Shown here in pieces: positions 34,265 through 42,809 of a DNA stretch of 64,000 nt. The stretch covers positions 4,588,001 to 4,652,000 of the forward strand of contig NZ_JACIBV010000001.1 in NCBI RefSeq assembly GCF_014195505.1. The letters run 5' to 3'. Source of the stretch: Nonomuraea dietziae. GTDB taxonomy: Bacteria > Actinomycetota > Actinomycetes > Streptosporangiales > Streptosporangiaceae. The stretch's first letter is position 1. Each line of letters begins with the position of its first letter. Made by a program: the position numbers and the translations under genes. A model generated the notes under the pieces. That model was given only the letters and a program-made list of their open reading frames with translations. It had not been told where the DNA came from and did no database searches.

Positions 34265-35512
34265 ATGGCTGGAGTGACGCTCGCCGTCGTCGGCGCGGGC
34301 CTGCGAGGGCTCACCTACGCCCGCAGGGCGCACGCCACGGGCGCGGGGCGCGTGGTGACGGTGGCCGAGCCGGATCCACAGCGCAGGGCCGCCTTCGCGG
34401 CGGAGTTCGGGATCTCTCCCGACCTCGTCCACGCCGACTGGAAGGACCTGGCGGCCGCGGGGAGGCTCGCCGACGCGGCCTTCATCACGACCCAGGACCA
34501 GCTGCACGCCGAGCCCGCCGTGGCGCTGGCGGACCAGGGTTATCATGTTCTCCTGGAGAAGCCGATGGCGACCAGCGAGCGCGAGTCCGTCATGATCGCC
34601 GACGCCGCCGCCCGCAACGGGATCATGCTGGCCGTCTGCCACGTCCTGCGCTATACGCCCTATACGCAGGCGCTGAAGGGCCTCCTCGACGAGGGGCGCA
34701 TCGGGCGGCTGGTCAACGTCCAGCACCTCGAGCCCGTCGGCTGGTGGCACCAGGCCCACTCCTTCGTGCGCGGCAACTGGCGGCGCGAGGACACCTCGGC
34801 GCCGATGCTGCTGGCCAAGTCGTGCCACGACATCGACTGGCTGATCTATCTCTTCGGCGCAGGCCCCTCCAGGGTCGCCTCCTTCGGCGGCCTCAGCCAT
34901 TTCAGGGCCGAGGAGAGGCCCGAGCACGCGGCGGACCGCTGCCTCGACTGCCCGCTCGAGCCCAGCTGCCCGTACTCGGCTCCCCGCCTCTATCTCGGCT
35001 GCCTGGGTGATCCCGCTCGGGAGTTCTGGCCGCTGTCGGCGGTCACTGCGGGCCGTACCGAAGAGGAGGTCCTGGAGGCGCTGCGCACCGGGCCCTACGG
35101 ACGCTGCGTCTACGCCACCGACAACGACGTCGTCGACCACCAGGAGGTCACGATGGAGTTCGCGGACGGCGCGACCTGCTCGTTCACGATGAGCGCGTTC
35201 ACCCCCATGGACCACCGCAGGACCCGCCTGTTCGGCACGCACGGGCACATCGAGGGAGACGGCCGCGTCCTGCGTGTGGTCGACTTCAGAGACGGCAGCG
35301 AGGAACTCGTCGACACGCACGTGGCCGCCGGCCCCTCGGCGGCCGAGGGGCACGGCGGCGGCGACGCGGGTCTCACCGACGCCTTCCTCGCCGCCGTCTC
35401 CACCGGCGACCCGAGCCTGCTGCGCTCCGACGCCGCGGCGAGCCTGGCCACGCATCGCGTCGTCTGGGCCGCTGAGCGTGCCCGCCTGTCAGGCACGGTG
35501 GTCACCCTCTAG
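34265..35512 (+). CDS. Gfo/Idh/MocA family oxidoreductase
   Basis: A 415-residue NAD(P)-dependent dehydrogenase. The N-terminal Rossmann domain has VVGAGLRGLTYARRAHATG and VTVAEPDPQRR (about 5-35), then HVLLEKPMATSERES with the conserved EKP. The C-terminal domain has SCHDIDWLIYLFG, corresponding to the HxxD catalytic pair. A Cys cluster CLDCPLEPSCPY near 220-232 is typical of a subgroup of these enzymes and may bind metal. GGGGAAGG precedes the ATG. Family substrates are sugars or cyclitols. The divergent ROK repressor would have been its natural regulator but is broken. Confidence 0.9.
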   Translation: MAGVTLAVVGAGLRGLTYARRAHATGAGRVVTVAEPDPQRRAAFAAEFGISPDLVHADWKDLAAAGRLADAAFITTQDQLHAEPAVALADQGYHVLLEKPMATSERESVMIADAAARNGIMLAVCHVLRYTPYTQALKGLLDEGRIGRLVNVQHLEPVGWWHQAHSFVRGNWRREDTSAPMLLAKSCHDIDWLIYLFGAGPSRVASFGGLSHFRAEERPEHAADRCLDCPLEPSCPYSAPRLYLGCLGDPAREFWPLSAVTAGRTEEEVLEALRTGPYGRCVYATDNDVVDHQEVTMEFADGATCSFTMSAFTPMDHRRTRLFGTHGHIEGDGRVLRVVDFRDGSEELVDTHVAAGPSAAEGHGGGDAGLTDAFLAAVSTGDPSLLRSDAAASLATHRVVWAAERARLSGTVVTL

Positions 35513-35701
35513 AGCGCCACCGCCCCGGACAGGAGCCCCGCGTCAGCGGGTCACGCCGATCGTCGCGCCGGGCACGAGCGCGTGACGGTAGCGCTCACCT
35601 TCCCCCTGGACGTGCAGCCGAGCGTCACGCACATCAACACCACGTTAAGCACCCCCGATGGCGCTGGGCAACGCCATGCCTCTCCTGTGACATTGACCCT
35701 G

Positions 35702-36802
35702 ATGTCGCCGCCCCTGATCATCGACGATGTGCCCACGCGCCCAGCCGTCGCCGCGGCCTCGCTGATCGCCCTCATGCTCCTCAGCGCCTGCGGCGACCAG
35801 CCCTCTGTCGAGCGGGTCGCGCTCGACTTGACCGTTTCCTCGCCTGCGGATCTCCCGGCGCCGCAGCCCATGACGACACATCCCGCGCTGGCCCCGACGG
35901 GCCCGCCCCGCTTCGTCGTGACGGCTCGGGTGCCGATCACCTACTTCCCAGAGAACTCCAAGACTGCGATCCAGACCCCGGTGCCGCCCGTCGTCCACGA
36001 CGCCACGACCGGGGCCTTCATCGCCGACATCCGGCTGCCGCAGGGCGTGCGCGGTTCGTGGCAGCTCGTGGCGGCCGCGCCCGACAACCGCACCTTCCTG
36101 CTCTCGGGATGGACCGGCCCGTACTCCGCTCTCCGGTTCTTCCGCGTCCATCTGTCCGAGGACGGACGGCCCGGGCAGCCCGAGCTCGTGCCCGGCTTCG
36201 AGGGCGAGGGGAACAACCCCGGCACCGCCCTCGCCCTGAGCCCCGACGGCACCCGGCTCGCCTATGCCACGCCCGTCCTGGGAGGAGGAGCGAAGGTGAC
36301 GGTGGCCGAGCTCGCCACCGGAGCGCGCCGCGACTGGGCCACGCGCGCCTTCTCCATGGTGCCCGGGCTGGCCTGGGCACCTGACGGGCAGCGTCTGGCG
36401 CTCGTGGGGAGTGGCTGGGGGCTGGGCGTCCTCGACCCTGCCGTGCCAGGCTCCGACCTGCTCGCCGCCGCACGCCCGGTCAAGCCGGGCAAGGGCCTGT
36501 GGCTGCCCCAGTCCGTGGCCTACACCCCTGACGGCGCCGCCCTGGTGTACTCGGTCGGTCACACCGTCGAACGCCTCGCCCTCCGCGAAGGGGCCGCCCC
36601 GGAGGTCCTGGCGAGGGTCGCGCTGCCTCCCGACGCGTCGCTGAGCCTCCGGTTCAGTCTCGACGGCACCGGGAGGTACCTGCTCCACACCCACGGCAGG
36701 CGCTTCTACCGGGTGGACCTCCAGGACGGGTCGACGACGTCACTGCCCATCGAGGTCGGCGCCCACCCGGGTGAGGACCTGTCGCCCAACGCCGTCTGGT
36801 GA
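35702..36802 (+). CDS. Lipoprotein with WD40/TolB-like propeller repeats
   Basis: About 366 residues. The signal sequence RPAVAAASLIALMLLSAC ends in a lipobox, so it is anchored outside the membrane. The body has repeated propeller blades: LALSPDGTRLAYATP, LAWAPDGQRLALVGSG, VAYTPDGAALVYSVG and RFSLDGTGRYLLHTHGR. Start choice lies between ATG 35702 and GTG 35729; neither has a clear ribosome site, and GTG 35729 gives the more usual signal peptide. It resembles the extracellular domain of the kinase at 8548 in style. It is convergent with tsaD, 6 bp apart. Confidence 0.78.
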   Translation: MSPPLIIDDVPTRPAVAAASLIALMLLSACGDQPSVERVALDLTVSSPADLPAPQPMTTHPALAPTGPPRFVVTARVPITYFPENSKTAIQTPVPPVVHDATTGAFIADIRLPQGVRGSWQLVAAAPDNRTFLLSGWTGPYSALRFFRVHLSEDGRPGQPELVPGFEGEGNNPGTALALSPDGTRLAYATPVLGGGAKVTVAELATGARRDWATRAFSMVPGLAWAPDGQRLALVGSGWGLGVLDPAVPGSDLLAAARPVKPGKGLWLPQSVAYTPDGAALVYSVGHTVERLALREGAAPEVLARVALPPDASLSLRFSLDGTGRYLLHTHGRRFYRVDLQDGSTTSLPIEVGAHPGEDLSPNAVW

Positions 36803-36808
36803 GCCGCC

Positions 36809-37840
36809 TCAGACGTGCACCGTGGTGATGGGCAGCGAGGAGTCGGCGGGGATCTCCAGTGACGAGGGGGCCACGCCCGCCGCGACCAGGTCGGAGCCGA
36901 GCGTCGCCACCATCGCGCCGTTGTCGGTGCACAGCCCCGGGCGCGGCACGCGCAGCCGTACCCCCGCCTTGTCACAGCGCTCCTGCGCCAGCGCCCGCAG
37001 CCGCGAGTTTGCCGCCACGCCTCCGCCGATGAGCAGGTCGTGCACGTCGTATCGCTTGCACGCCTGCAGCGCCTTGCGGGTCAGGACGTCCACGACGGCC
37101 TCCTGGAAGGAGGCGGCGACGTCGGGGACGTGGATCGACTCGCCCGACGCCTCCCGCGCCTCCACCCAGCGCGCCACGGCCGTCTTGAGCCCGGAGAAGG
37201 AGAAGTCGAAGGTGCCGTCGTCGATCTTGCCGCGCGGGAAGGCGATCGCCGTGCCGTTGCCGGAGACGGCGGCTTTGTCGATGTACGGGCCGCCGGGGAA
37301 GGGCAGCCCGAGGACCCTGGCCACCTTGTCGAAGGCCTCGCCCGCCGCGTCGTCGACCGTGGAGCCGAGCGAGATGACCTCCTCGGCCACGTCGGGCACC
37401 AGCAGCAGCGAGGAGTGACCGCCCGAGACCAGCAGCGCGATGCAGGGCCGGGGCAGCGGGCCGTGTTCGAGCTGGTCGACGGCGACGTGCGCGGCCAGGT
37501 GGTTGACGCCGTAGAGCGGCACCCCGAGCCCGAGCGAGTAGGCCTTCGCCGCGGCGACGCCCACCAGCAGCGCGCCCGCCAGGCCTGGGCCCGCGGTGAC
37601 GGCGATCGCGTCGATGTCGGAGAACTTCACCCCCGCGCCGGCCAGCGCGGCCTCGATGGTCGGCGTCATCGCCTCGAGGTGCGCCCTCGAGGCCACCTCG
37701 GGGACCACGCCGCCGAACCTGGCGTGCTCTTCCATGCTGGAGGCGATGGTGTTGGCCAGCAGCGTGTGGCCTCTGACGATGCCGATGCCGGTCTCGTCGC
37801 AGGACGTCTCGATGCCAAGGACCAGGGGTTCGTCAGCCAT
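36809..37840 (-). CDS. tsaD: tRNA N6-threonylcarbamoyladenosine synthase subunit TsaD
   Basis: A 343-residue ASKHA-fold enzyme that transfers the threonylcarbamoyl group to A37 of ANN-decoding tRNAs, working with TsaB and TsaE. It starts LVLGIETSCDETGIGIV. Metal-binding histidines are in GVNHLAAHV, and LLVSGGHSSLLLV, GGGVAANSRLR and CTDNGAMVATLG are family motifs. Full length. Its start overlaps the rimI stop by 8 bp in the run tsaB-rimI-tsaD, the conserved actinobacterial order. Confidence 0.97.
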   Translation of the reverse strand: MADEPLVLGIETSCDETGIGIVRGHTLLANTIASSMEEHARFGGVVPEVASRAHLEAMTPTIEAALAGAGVKFSDIDAIAVTAGPGLAGALLVGVAAAKAYSLGLGVPLYGVNHLAAHVAVDQLEHGPLPRPCIALLVSGGHSSLLLVPDVAEEVISLGSTVDDAAGEAFDKVARVLGLPFPGGPYIDKAAVSGNGTAIAFPRGKIDDGTFDFSFSGLKTAVARWVEAREASGESIHVPDVAASFQEAVVDVLTRKALQACKRYDVHDLLIGGGVAANSRLRALAQERCDKAGVRLRVPRPGLCTDNGAMVATLGSDLVAAGVAPSSLEIPADSSLPITTVHV

Positions 37841-38279
37841 CCAGCTTCCTCTTCATCATGATCGCGTCGGTGCCGTCGTCGTAGTAGCGGCGGCGCACCC
37901 CGATCTCCTCGAATCCGAACCGTTCGTAGACCGACCTGGCCCGCGGGTTGTCGGAGCGGACCTCGAGGAAGATCTCCACGGCTCCCCTCCTTCGCGCCTC
38001 CGCCAGCAGTTCGGTGAGCAACGCGCTGCCGGTGCCCTTGCTCTGGCGATCGGCCAGCACCGCGATCGTCTGCACGTCGGCCTGGTCGGCGGCCACGGCC
38101 AGCCCCGCGTAGCCGATGATCTGCTCGTCCTCGACCGCGACGACGTAGTGCCTGGTGCGCGGCTGGTCGGCCAGCTCTCCGCGGAGCATGCCCTCGCTCC
38201 ACGCGTCGAGGGGGAAGGTCGCCCGTTCGATCGCCATGACCGCGGGCAGGTCGGCCTCGGTCATCTGCCTGAGCTTCAC
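37833..38279 (-). CDS. rimI: Ribosomal protein alanine N-acetyltransferase-like GNAT
   Basis: A 148-residue GNAT enzyme. The N-terminus KLRQMTEADLPAVMAIERAT, the acetyl-CoA loop RQSKGTGSALLTELLAEARR and FLEVRSDNPRARSVYERFGF with VRRRYY are the RimI signature; the enzyme acetylates N-terminal alanines such as that of ribosomal protein S18. GTG 38279 overlaps the tsaB stop (GTGA). The gene is embedded in the t6A operon, as in most actinobacteria. Confidence 0.93.
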   Translation of the reverse strand: MKLRQMTEADLPAVMAIERATFPLDAWSEGMLRGELADQPRTRHYVVAVEDEQIIGYAGLAVAADQADVQTIAVLADRQSKGTGSALLTELLAEARRRGAVEIFLEVRSDNPRARSVYERFGFEEIGVRRRYYDDGTDAIMMKRKLDG

Positions 38280-38920
38280 GCCGTCACCTTTTTCGGTGGC
38301 TTGGGCACCACCGCGTCGGGCCTGCGCAGGTAGATCGGCCTGGGCTCGTCCAGCGCGACGCCCGCCGCCAGCCGCTCGGCGGCCAACGCGGCCATGAACC
38401 CGCCATAGGGGTACGGCGGCGCGTCCGTCCGGCCGAGGAAGTCGGGGTAGAGCCCCGCCCCCGCCCCGACGACCGGCAGCCCCTCCACGGGCACGTCGGC
38501 GGGCCTGTCGACGAACGGCCCGGCCAGCCTGTTGCGCAGGTCGGCGTAGCGGGCCCAGAAGACCTCCTTGCGCCTGGCGTCGGTGGCCACGAGGAACTCC
38601 TGCGTGAGCCCGCTGCCGTAGGCAACGGCGTCGAGACTGCAGATGCCGTACGCGGGCACGCCCACGGCGGTCGACAGCGCCTGCGCGGTCATCAGGCCGA
38701 CCCGCAGCCCCGTGTAGGGACCGGGGCCTGAGCCGGCCACGATCGCGGTGACGTCGCGCAGCGCGGCGCCCGCCTCGCTCAGGACCTTCTCGATGGTGGG
38801 AACGAGCAGCTCACCGTGACGGCGGGCGTCGAGCACCGTGGACTCTGCGAGCACCGAGGCGCCGTCGTGCAGCGCGGCGGTGACGGCGGGGGTTGCGGTA
38901 TCAAAGGCCAGGACCAGCAC
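38276..38920 (-). CDS. tsaB: tRNA threonylcarbamoyladenosine biosynthesis protein TsaB
   Basis: A 214-residue partner of TsaD. The N-terminus LVLAFDTATPAVTAALHDG and the motif GSGPGPYTGLRVGLMTAQAL are diagnostic; LVATDARRKEVFWARY follows. It lacks the metal site of TsaD, as expected. The start is GTG 38920. In many actinobacteria tsaE is next door; here three accessory genes (38960-41164) are inserted between tsaE and tsaB. Confidence 0.95.
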   Translation of the reverse strand: MLVLAFDTATPAVTAALHDGASVLAESTVLDARRHGELLVPTIEKVLSEAGAALRDVTAIVAGSGPGPYTGLRVGLMTAQALSTAVGVPAYGICSLDAVAYGSGLTQEFLVATDARRKEVFWARYADLRNRLAGPFVDRPADVPVEGLPVVGAGAGLYPDFLGRTDAPPYPYGGFMAALAAERLAAGVALDEPRPIYLRRPDAVVPKPPKKVTA

Positions 38921-38959
38921 GAATATCTAGCCTAGTGCGTCGCGGCAGGTGCTGCCCGA

Positions 38960-39889
38960 CTACGACCAACCTGTTCGGTGGCGCAGCCACTCCAGCGCCA
39001 CCACGCCCTGCGCCCGCTGGAAGGCCCTGACCGTGGGCAGTCCCGGCGGGTCGGGCTGACGGCCGTTCCAGACGAAGAAGCCGGTCAGCCCGGCGAGCAC
39101 GGCGGTCACGGCGGGGTCGGGAGAGTCGAAGAGGTCCTGCGGCGGCGGCCCTCCCTGCATGCGCACCGAGGGCAGCATGGCCAGGATGTCGATCCACGGG
39201 GCTCCGACGCACGCCCACGGCCAGTCCACGACGTACACCTGGTCCTCGGTGAGCAGGAGGTTGTCGGCCCTGAGGTCGGCGTGCACGAGCGTGTCGCCCT
39301 CGGCCGCCTCCGCCCAGCCCGACTCCAGCTCGGCCAGCGCGTCCAGGTGACGCAGCGCCCACGGGTCGAGGCCGGTCGTGTCCTCCTCCAGCAGCCGCCG
39401 CCATCCGGTGAAGGTGTCCTTGTACCTCTCGGCGAACGTCGGCGCCTCGACGGGCGAGGGGGTGAGCCTGGCCGACAGCTTGCCGACCGCGTCGAGGACG
39501 CGTCGCAGCTCCTCGTCGCGCCACGGCATCGCGGGCGGACGCCCCTCGATGTCCTCGAAGACCAGCGCCACCCAGTCGCCGGTGTCGAAGGAGGTGAGCA
39601 GCCTCGGCGCGGGCACGTCGGCGGGCAGGCTCGCGGCGATCGCGGCCTCCCACCGGTAGACCCTGATGGAGTCGGGGTTAGGCGAGCTGCCGCACGCCTT
39701 CACGAAGGCGCGTCTGCCGTGCTCGGTGCGCAGCCGGACGGCCGCCGCGGGAGAGAAGCCGCCCGTCTGGGTGACCGCCTCCACCACGCGACCGCCGAGG
39801 AAGCCGGCGATCCGGAGGCGCAGGGCCTCAGGCACGTCCTGCCAGGGGAGGCGTACCCCGGCGGCGGGCGGATTGATCTCGTCGTCCAT
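38960..39889 (-). CDS. Aminoglycoside phosphotransferase family protein
   Basis: A 309-residue kinase-fold protein. The N-lobe includes GGFSPAAAVRLRTEHGRRAF with VKACG, the hinge LVFEDIEGR, the catalytic loop LVHADLRADNLLLTED (HxDxxxxN intact) and the metal motif VYVVDWPWACVGAPWIDI. It is therefore a more complete active site than the related gene at 20257. The substrate is a small molecule, unknown. It lies between the sortase pair and tsaB, 40 bp upstream of tsaB. Confidence 0.85.
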   Translation of the reverse strand: MDDEINPPAAGVRLPWQDVPEALRLRIAGFLGGRVVEAVTQTGGFSPAAAVRLRTEHGRRAFVKACGSSPNPDSIRVYRWEAAIAASLPADVPAPRLLTSFDTGDWVALVFEDIEGRPPAMPWRDEELRRVLDAVGKLSARLTPSPVEAPTFAERYKDTFTGWRRLLEEDTTGLDPWALRHLDALAELESGWAEAAEGDTLVHADLRADNLLLTEDQVYVVDWPWACVGAPWIDILAMLPSVRMQGGPPPQDLFDSPDPAVTAVLAGLTGFFVWNGRQPDPPGLPTVRAFQRAQGVVALEWLRHRTGWS

Positions 39890-39908
39890 CCGCCCATCAT
39901 CGCGACTC

Positions 39909-40457
39909 TCAGGCCAGCTTGACAGGCGACGCGTAGACGATGACGTTGTCCTGGTACTCGTGCCTGGCGTAGTCGAAGATCCCTCCGCAGGTCACGAGCC
40001 GCAGCCCCGACTCGGTGTAGACCCGCTGGGCGGGGAAGCGCTCCTTGTTGACCTGCTCCACCGACTCGACCCGGTACTCGGCCACCTTGCCGTCGCTGCG
40101 CGTCACCTTGACGACCTGTCCCCTGCGCAGCTGCCTCAGCTTGTAGAAGACCGCGGGCTCCGTCTTGGTGTCGACGTGACCGATGATCACCGAGGCGCCC
40201 TTGTCCCCCGGCACCGCGCTGTGCTTGAACCACCCGGCCAGCTTGGGCTTCTCGTACGGCGGGAGCTCCACCTCCCCGTTCTTGGTCAGCCCGAGCTTCA
40301 TCAGCGGCGCGTCGAGGTCGATGGCGGGGATGTCGATGCTCTCCGGCACGACGGAGGCCGGTGTGGCCTCCTCCCGCACCTGCAGCGTCCTGCCGAAGGC
40401 GACCAGCACGAGACCTGTGGCGGCCCCCGCGAGGACCACCCGTGACATCCGAGCCAT
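39909..40457 (-). CDS. Class F sortase
   Basis: A 182-residue membrane-anchored transpeptidase. The N-terminal signal anchor is VVLAGAATGLVLVAFGRTLQ. The sortase barrel has SIDIPAIDLDAPLMKLGL, catalytic His94 in IIGHVDTK, Cys157 in RLVTCGGIFD and Arg165 in YARHEYQDN, giving a full triad. The length and TCGG motif fit class E/F of actinobacteria. It starts 2 nt after the stop of the Thr-rich surface protein, so the two form an operon. Confidence 0.9.
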   Translation of the reverse strand: MARMSRVVLAGAATGLVLVAFGRTLQVREEATPASVVPESIDIPAIDLDAPLMKLGLTKNGEVELPPYEKPKLAGWFKHSAVPGDKGASVIIGHVDTKTEPAVFYKLRQLRRGQVVKVTRSDGKVAEYRVESVEQVNKERFPAQRVYTESGLRLVTCGGIFDYARHEYQDNVIVYASPVKLA

Positions 40458-40459
40458 GT

Positions 40460-41164
40460 CTAGCTACGGCGGCGCCGGAGCGCCAGGCCGATCCCCCCGG
40501 CCAGGGCCAGGCCCAGCAGCACCCCCGCGGGGCCGAACGGAACGCCCGACTCGTCCTCGGCGCCCTTGGCGAACGTGCCACCGCCGCCGGCTCCCGGCGC
40601 CTTGGTGGGCACGACGGTCCTGGTCGAGGTGGGCGTGGCCGTGGGCCCAGCGGCGACGACGCGCAGGGTGGCCCTGCCGGTGTCGTTGGTGCCGTCGCAC
40701 TTGACGCTCACCGCGTAGTTGCCGCGCTTCATGGTGCTGGAGACCTGGGCGTCACCGCGCACCCATGGAACGGGGGCCGGCGTGGCGGTCGTGGTGGGGG
40801 TGGCGGTCGGGGTGGGCGGCGGCACGGGGTCCAGCGTGACCGCCGCGAGGAAGGCCTTGGAGGTGGCGGTGCCGCTGTGCTCGGGGCCACCGGTCGGCAC
40901 GGGGCAGTTGGCCAGGATCCACACCGTGGAGTTGTCGCCGGCCGTCACCCTGTCGGGGTTGAGCCTGACATCGATGTTCTGCCTGGTCGTCGTCGTAGCG
41001 GTCGCCGTCGCCGTCGCGGTGGCCGTCGCCGTGCCCGTCGCCGTCGCCGTCGTCGTCGTGGTCGCTGTGCCGGACGGCGTGCCGGTCTGCGCCTGCGCCG
41101 AGCACCCCGCCACTCCTAACAAGAGGAAGGCCCCCGCGTACGCGACTCGCCTGACCGTGAGCAC
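40460..41164 (-). CDS. Thr/Ala-rich secreted surface protein paired with the sortase
   Basis: A 234-residue exported protein. The signal peptide ends at GVAGCSAQ, a possible lipobox. Then come a Thr-Ala dipeptide stretch (about 28-60), a globular domain (RQNIDVRLNPDRVTAG; NYAVSVKCDGTNDTG with a Cys pair), a second Pro/Thr linker, and a C-terminal membrane helix FGPAGVLLGLALAGGIGLAL followed by RRRRS. This is the layout of a sortase substrate, but no LPXTG-type motif is visible; the segment before the helix is AEDESGVPFG. GTG 41164 has a weak ribosome site. Confidence 0.8.
   Translation of the reverse strand: MLTVRRVAYAGAFLLLGVAGCSAQAQTGTPSGTATTTTTATATGTATATATATATATTTTRQNIDVRLNPDRVTAGDNSTVWILANCPVPTGGPEHSGTATSKAFLAAVTLDPVPPPTPTATPTTTATPAPVPWVRGDAQVSSTMKRGNYAVSVKCDGTNDTGRATLRVVAAGPTATPTSTRTVVPTKAPGAGGGGTFAKGAEDESGVPFGPAGVLLGLALAGGIGLALRRRRS
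40980..41082 (-). repeat. Coding hexanucleotide-like repeat (Thr-Ala tract)
   Basis: GTCGCC, GTCGTC and related 6-nt units recur over about 100 bp on the plus strand and encode alternating Thr-Ala and Thr runs in the surface protein. Such a tract is prone to length change. Confidence 0.6.
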
Positions 41165-41193
41165 CGCCGCACCCCACTTCGCCGATATCCATC

Positions 41194-41247
41194 AGCATCC
41201 ACCCGAATTGGATGCTGCACCCCACCTGATACCCAGAAAATCTGGGT
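41194..41247 (-). promoter_or_regulatory. Two inverted repeats upstream of the surface-protein/sortase operon
   Basis: AGCATCC and GGATGCT (41194-41200, 41210-41216) form 7-bp arms 9 nt apart, and ACCCAGA AAA TCTGGGT (41231-41247) has 7-bp arms and a 3-nt centre. Both lie in the 138 bp between the surface-protein gene and tsaE. The first could be an operator; the second could be an operator or a short terminator after tsaE. It lies downstream of tsaE in the transcript direction. Confidence 0.4.
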
Positions 41248-41301
41248 GAACCCATGACCAAATGATCTCAGTCTTGTGCTGGGGTTGCCGGAGTTTTGGC
41301 G

Positions 41302-41763
41302 TTAGACGGGATCAGACGGCGTGTCGGCCCAGCGAGGACCCACTCCGCGCAGGGTGACCGAGCGCGCCTCGTCGTCGTCGCCGCCCGACCGGGTGATGTG
41401 AATCTCGAGTCTTTCGTCCGACAGGCCCTCCACCAGACCCTCGCCCCACTCGACGACGGTCACCGACTCCTCCAGCGAGGCGTCGAGGTCGAGATCGTCG
41501 ACCTCGAGGTCGCCGCCGAGTCGGTAGGCGTCGACGTGCACCAGCGGAGGCCCGTCGACCAGCGACGGGTGGACGCGGGCGATGACGAAGGTGGGCGAGG
41601 TGATGGGGCCCCGCACCTTGAGCCCCTCGGCGATGCCTTGGACCAGCGTGGTCTTCCCCGCGCCCAGCGGGCCCGACAGGATGACCAGGTCGCCGCCCCT
41701 GAGCCGGGCGGCCAGCCGTACGCCCAGCGCGCGCATGTCCTCGGTCGTGGCGGCGGCAGTCAC
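41302..41763 (-). CDS. tsaE: tRNA threonylcarbamoyladenosine biosynthesis ATPase TsaE
   Basis: A 153-residue P-loop ATPase that drives the TsaD/TsaB t6A cycle. Walker A is GPLGAGKTT (31-39), and SPTFVIARVH, HVDAYRL and VTVVEWGEGL are the family motifs. GTG 41763 overlaps the hydrolase stop (GTGA). It is transcribed with alr and the hydrolase and is separated from tsaB by the sortase insertion. Confidence 0.95.
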   Translation of the reverse strand: MTAAATTEDMRALGVRLAARLRGGDLVILSGPLGAGKTTLVQGIAEGLKVRGPITSPTFVIARVHPSLVDGPPLVHVDAYRLGGDLEVDDLDLDASLEESVTVVEWGEGLVEGLSDERLEIHITRSGGDDDEARSVTLRGVGPRWADTPSDPV

Positions 41764-42809
41764 AGTTCCACCCTCTTCACCAGGTCGCGCAGGGCCTCGT
41801 TGACCACGCCTGGACGTTCGAGCTGGATGAGGTGCGAGGTCTCGGGCACCTCGGTGAGTTGAGCCTTCGGCAGCGCCGCCGCGATCGCCCTGCTGTGCTC
41901 AGGCGGCGTCAGCCAGTCTTTCTCCCCGACCATGATCGCGGTCGGCACCCCGTCGAGGACCCCGAGCGCGGACAGCTTGTCGTGGTTCATCAGCGCGGGG
42001 TAGAAGTCGGCGATCACCTCGGTCGGCGTGGAGCGGATCATGGACTCCACGAAGTCGACCACGGTCGGGCTGACGTTCTTGGAGTCGCCGAAGCCGAAGT
42101 GGCGCAGCACCAGGAAGGCCACGTCGTTGCCCACGTGGCGGGTCTTGTCGACCAGGGAGCCGCCCCTGCCGAGCACGGAGACCGTGGCGGGGGCCACCTT
42201 GTGCAGCCCCTTGGCCACCAGCGCGGGCAGGCCGAGGGTGATCTCGGCGAGCTTGCCCGCGCTGGTCGCGATGAGCGCGACGCCGCGGATCCTGTCGCCG
42301 AACAGCTCGGGATGGCTGTCGGCCAGCGCCATGATCGTCATGCCGCCCATCGAGTGGCCGACCAGCACGCACGGACCCTGCACGAAGGTCTCCAGCACCT
42401 CGTAGAGGTCCTCGCCCAGCCGTTCTATCGAGCTGTCCTGCTCGCCTCCGCGCTGCGAGAGGCCGTGGGAGCGCTGGTCCCACAGCAGGATGCGGTAGTC
42501 CTCGCGCAGGTCGCGCCGCTGGTAGTGCCAGGAGTCGAGGGTGTGCGTGTAGCCGTGGCAGAAGACGATCGTGACGGGGGCGTCTTCGGGGCCGTCGATC
42601 TCGATGTGCAGCGCCACCTCGTCGGAGGTGATCAGCGTGCGCTCCCTGCCCCTCAGCTCGCCGAAGGGCTCGTCGGCCTCGGGGTCGGGCCGCAGCCTGA
42701 TGCGGCCGACCGCGTAGCGCTTGGCCAGCGCGGCCGCCGCGACACCCGCCGAGGCGGCGCCGACGATCGCGCTCGCGATGCCGACCTTCCGCCGTGTCGT
42801 GGTCGTCAT
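41760..42809 (-). CDS. Alpha/beta-fold hydrolase, membrane-anchored
   Basis: A 349-residue hydrolase. An N-terminal hydrophobic segment (VGIASAIVGAASAGVAAAAL, 9-28) with basic residues before it suggests a signal anchor. The hydrolase core has the oxyanion motif FCHGYTHT, LWDQRSHG, the nucleophile elbow VLVGHSMGG (Ser153), MVGEKDWLTP with the likely Asp, and ETSHLIQLE with the His. Its ATG overlaps the alr stop and its stop overlaps the tsaE start, so alr-hydrolase-tsaE is one coupled unit. This trio is common in actinobacteria. The substrate is unknown. Confidence 0.88.
   Translation of the reverse strand: MTTTTRRKVGIASAIVGAASAGVAAAALAKRYAVGRIRLRPDPEADEPFGELRGRERTLITSDEVALHIEIDGPEDAPVTIVFCHGYTHTLDSWHYQRRDLREDYRILLWDQRSHGLSQRGGEQDSSIERLGEDLYEVLETFVQGPCVLVGHSMGGMTIMALADSHPELFGDRIRGVALIATSAGKLAEITLGLPALVAKGLHKVAPATVSVLGRGGSLVDKTRHVGNDVAFLVLRHFGFGDSKNVSPTVVDFVESMIRSTPTEVIADFYPALMNHDKLSALGVLDGVPTAIMVGEKDWLTPPEHSRAIAAALPKAQLTEVPETSHLIQLERPGVVNEALRDLVKRVEL

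Noticed and set aside
40460..41164. Thr-Ala repeat protein as an amyloid or antifreeze protein
   Set aside because: The dipeptide tract is short and is followed by an ordinary domain and a membrane anchor; a glycosylated linker is the simpler reading.
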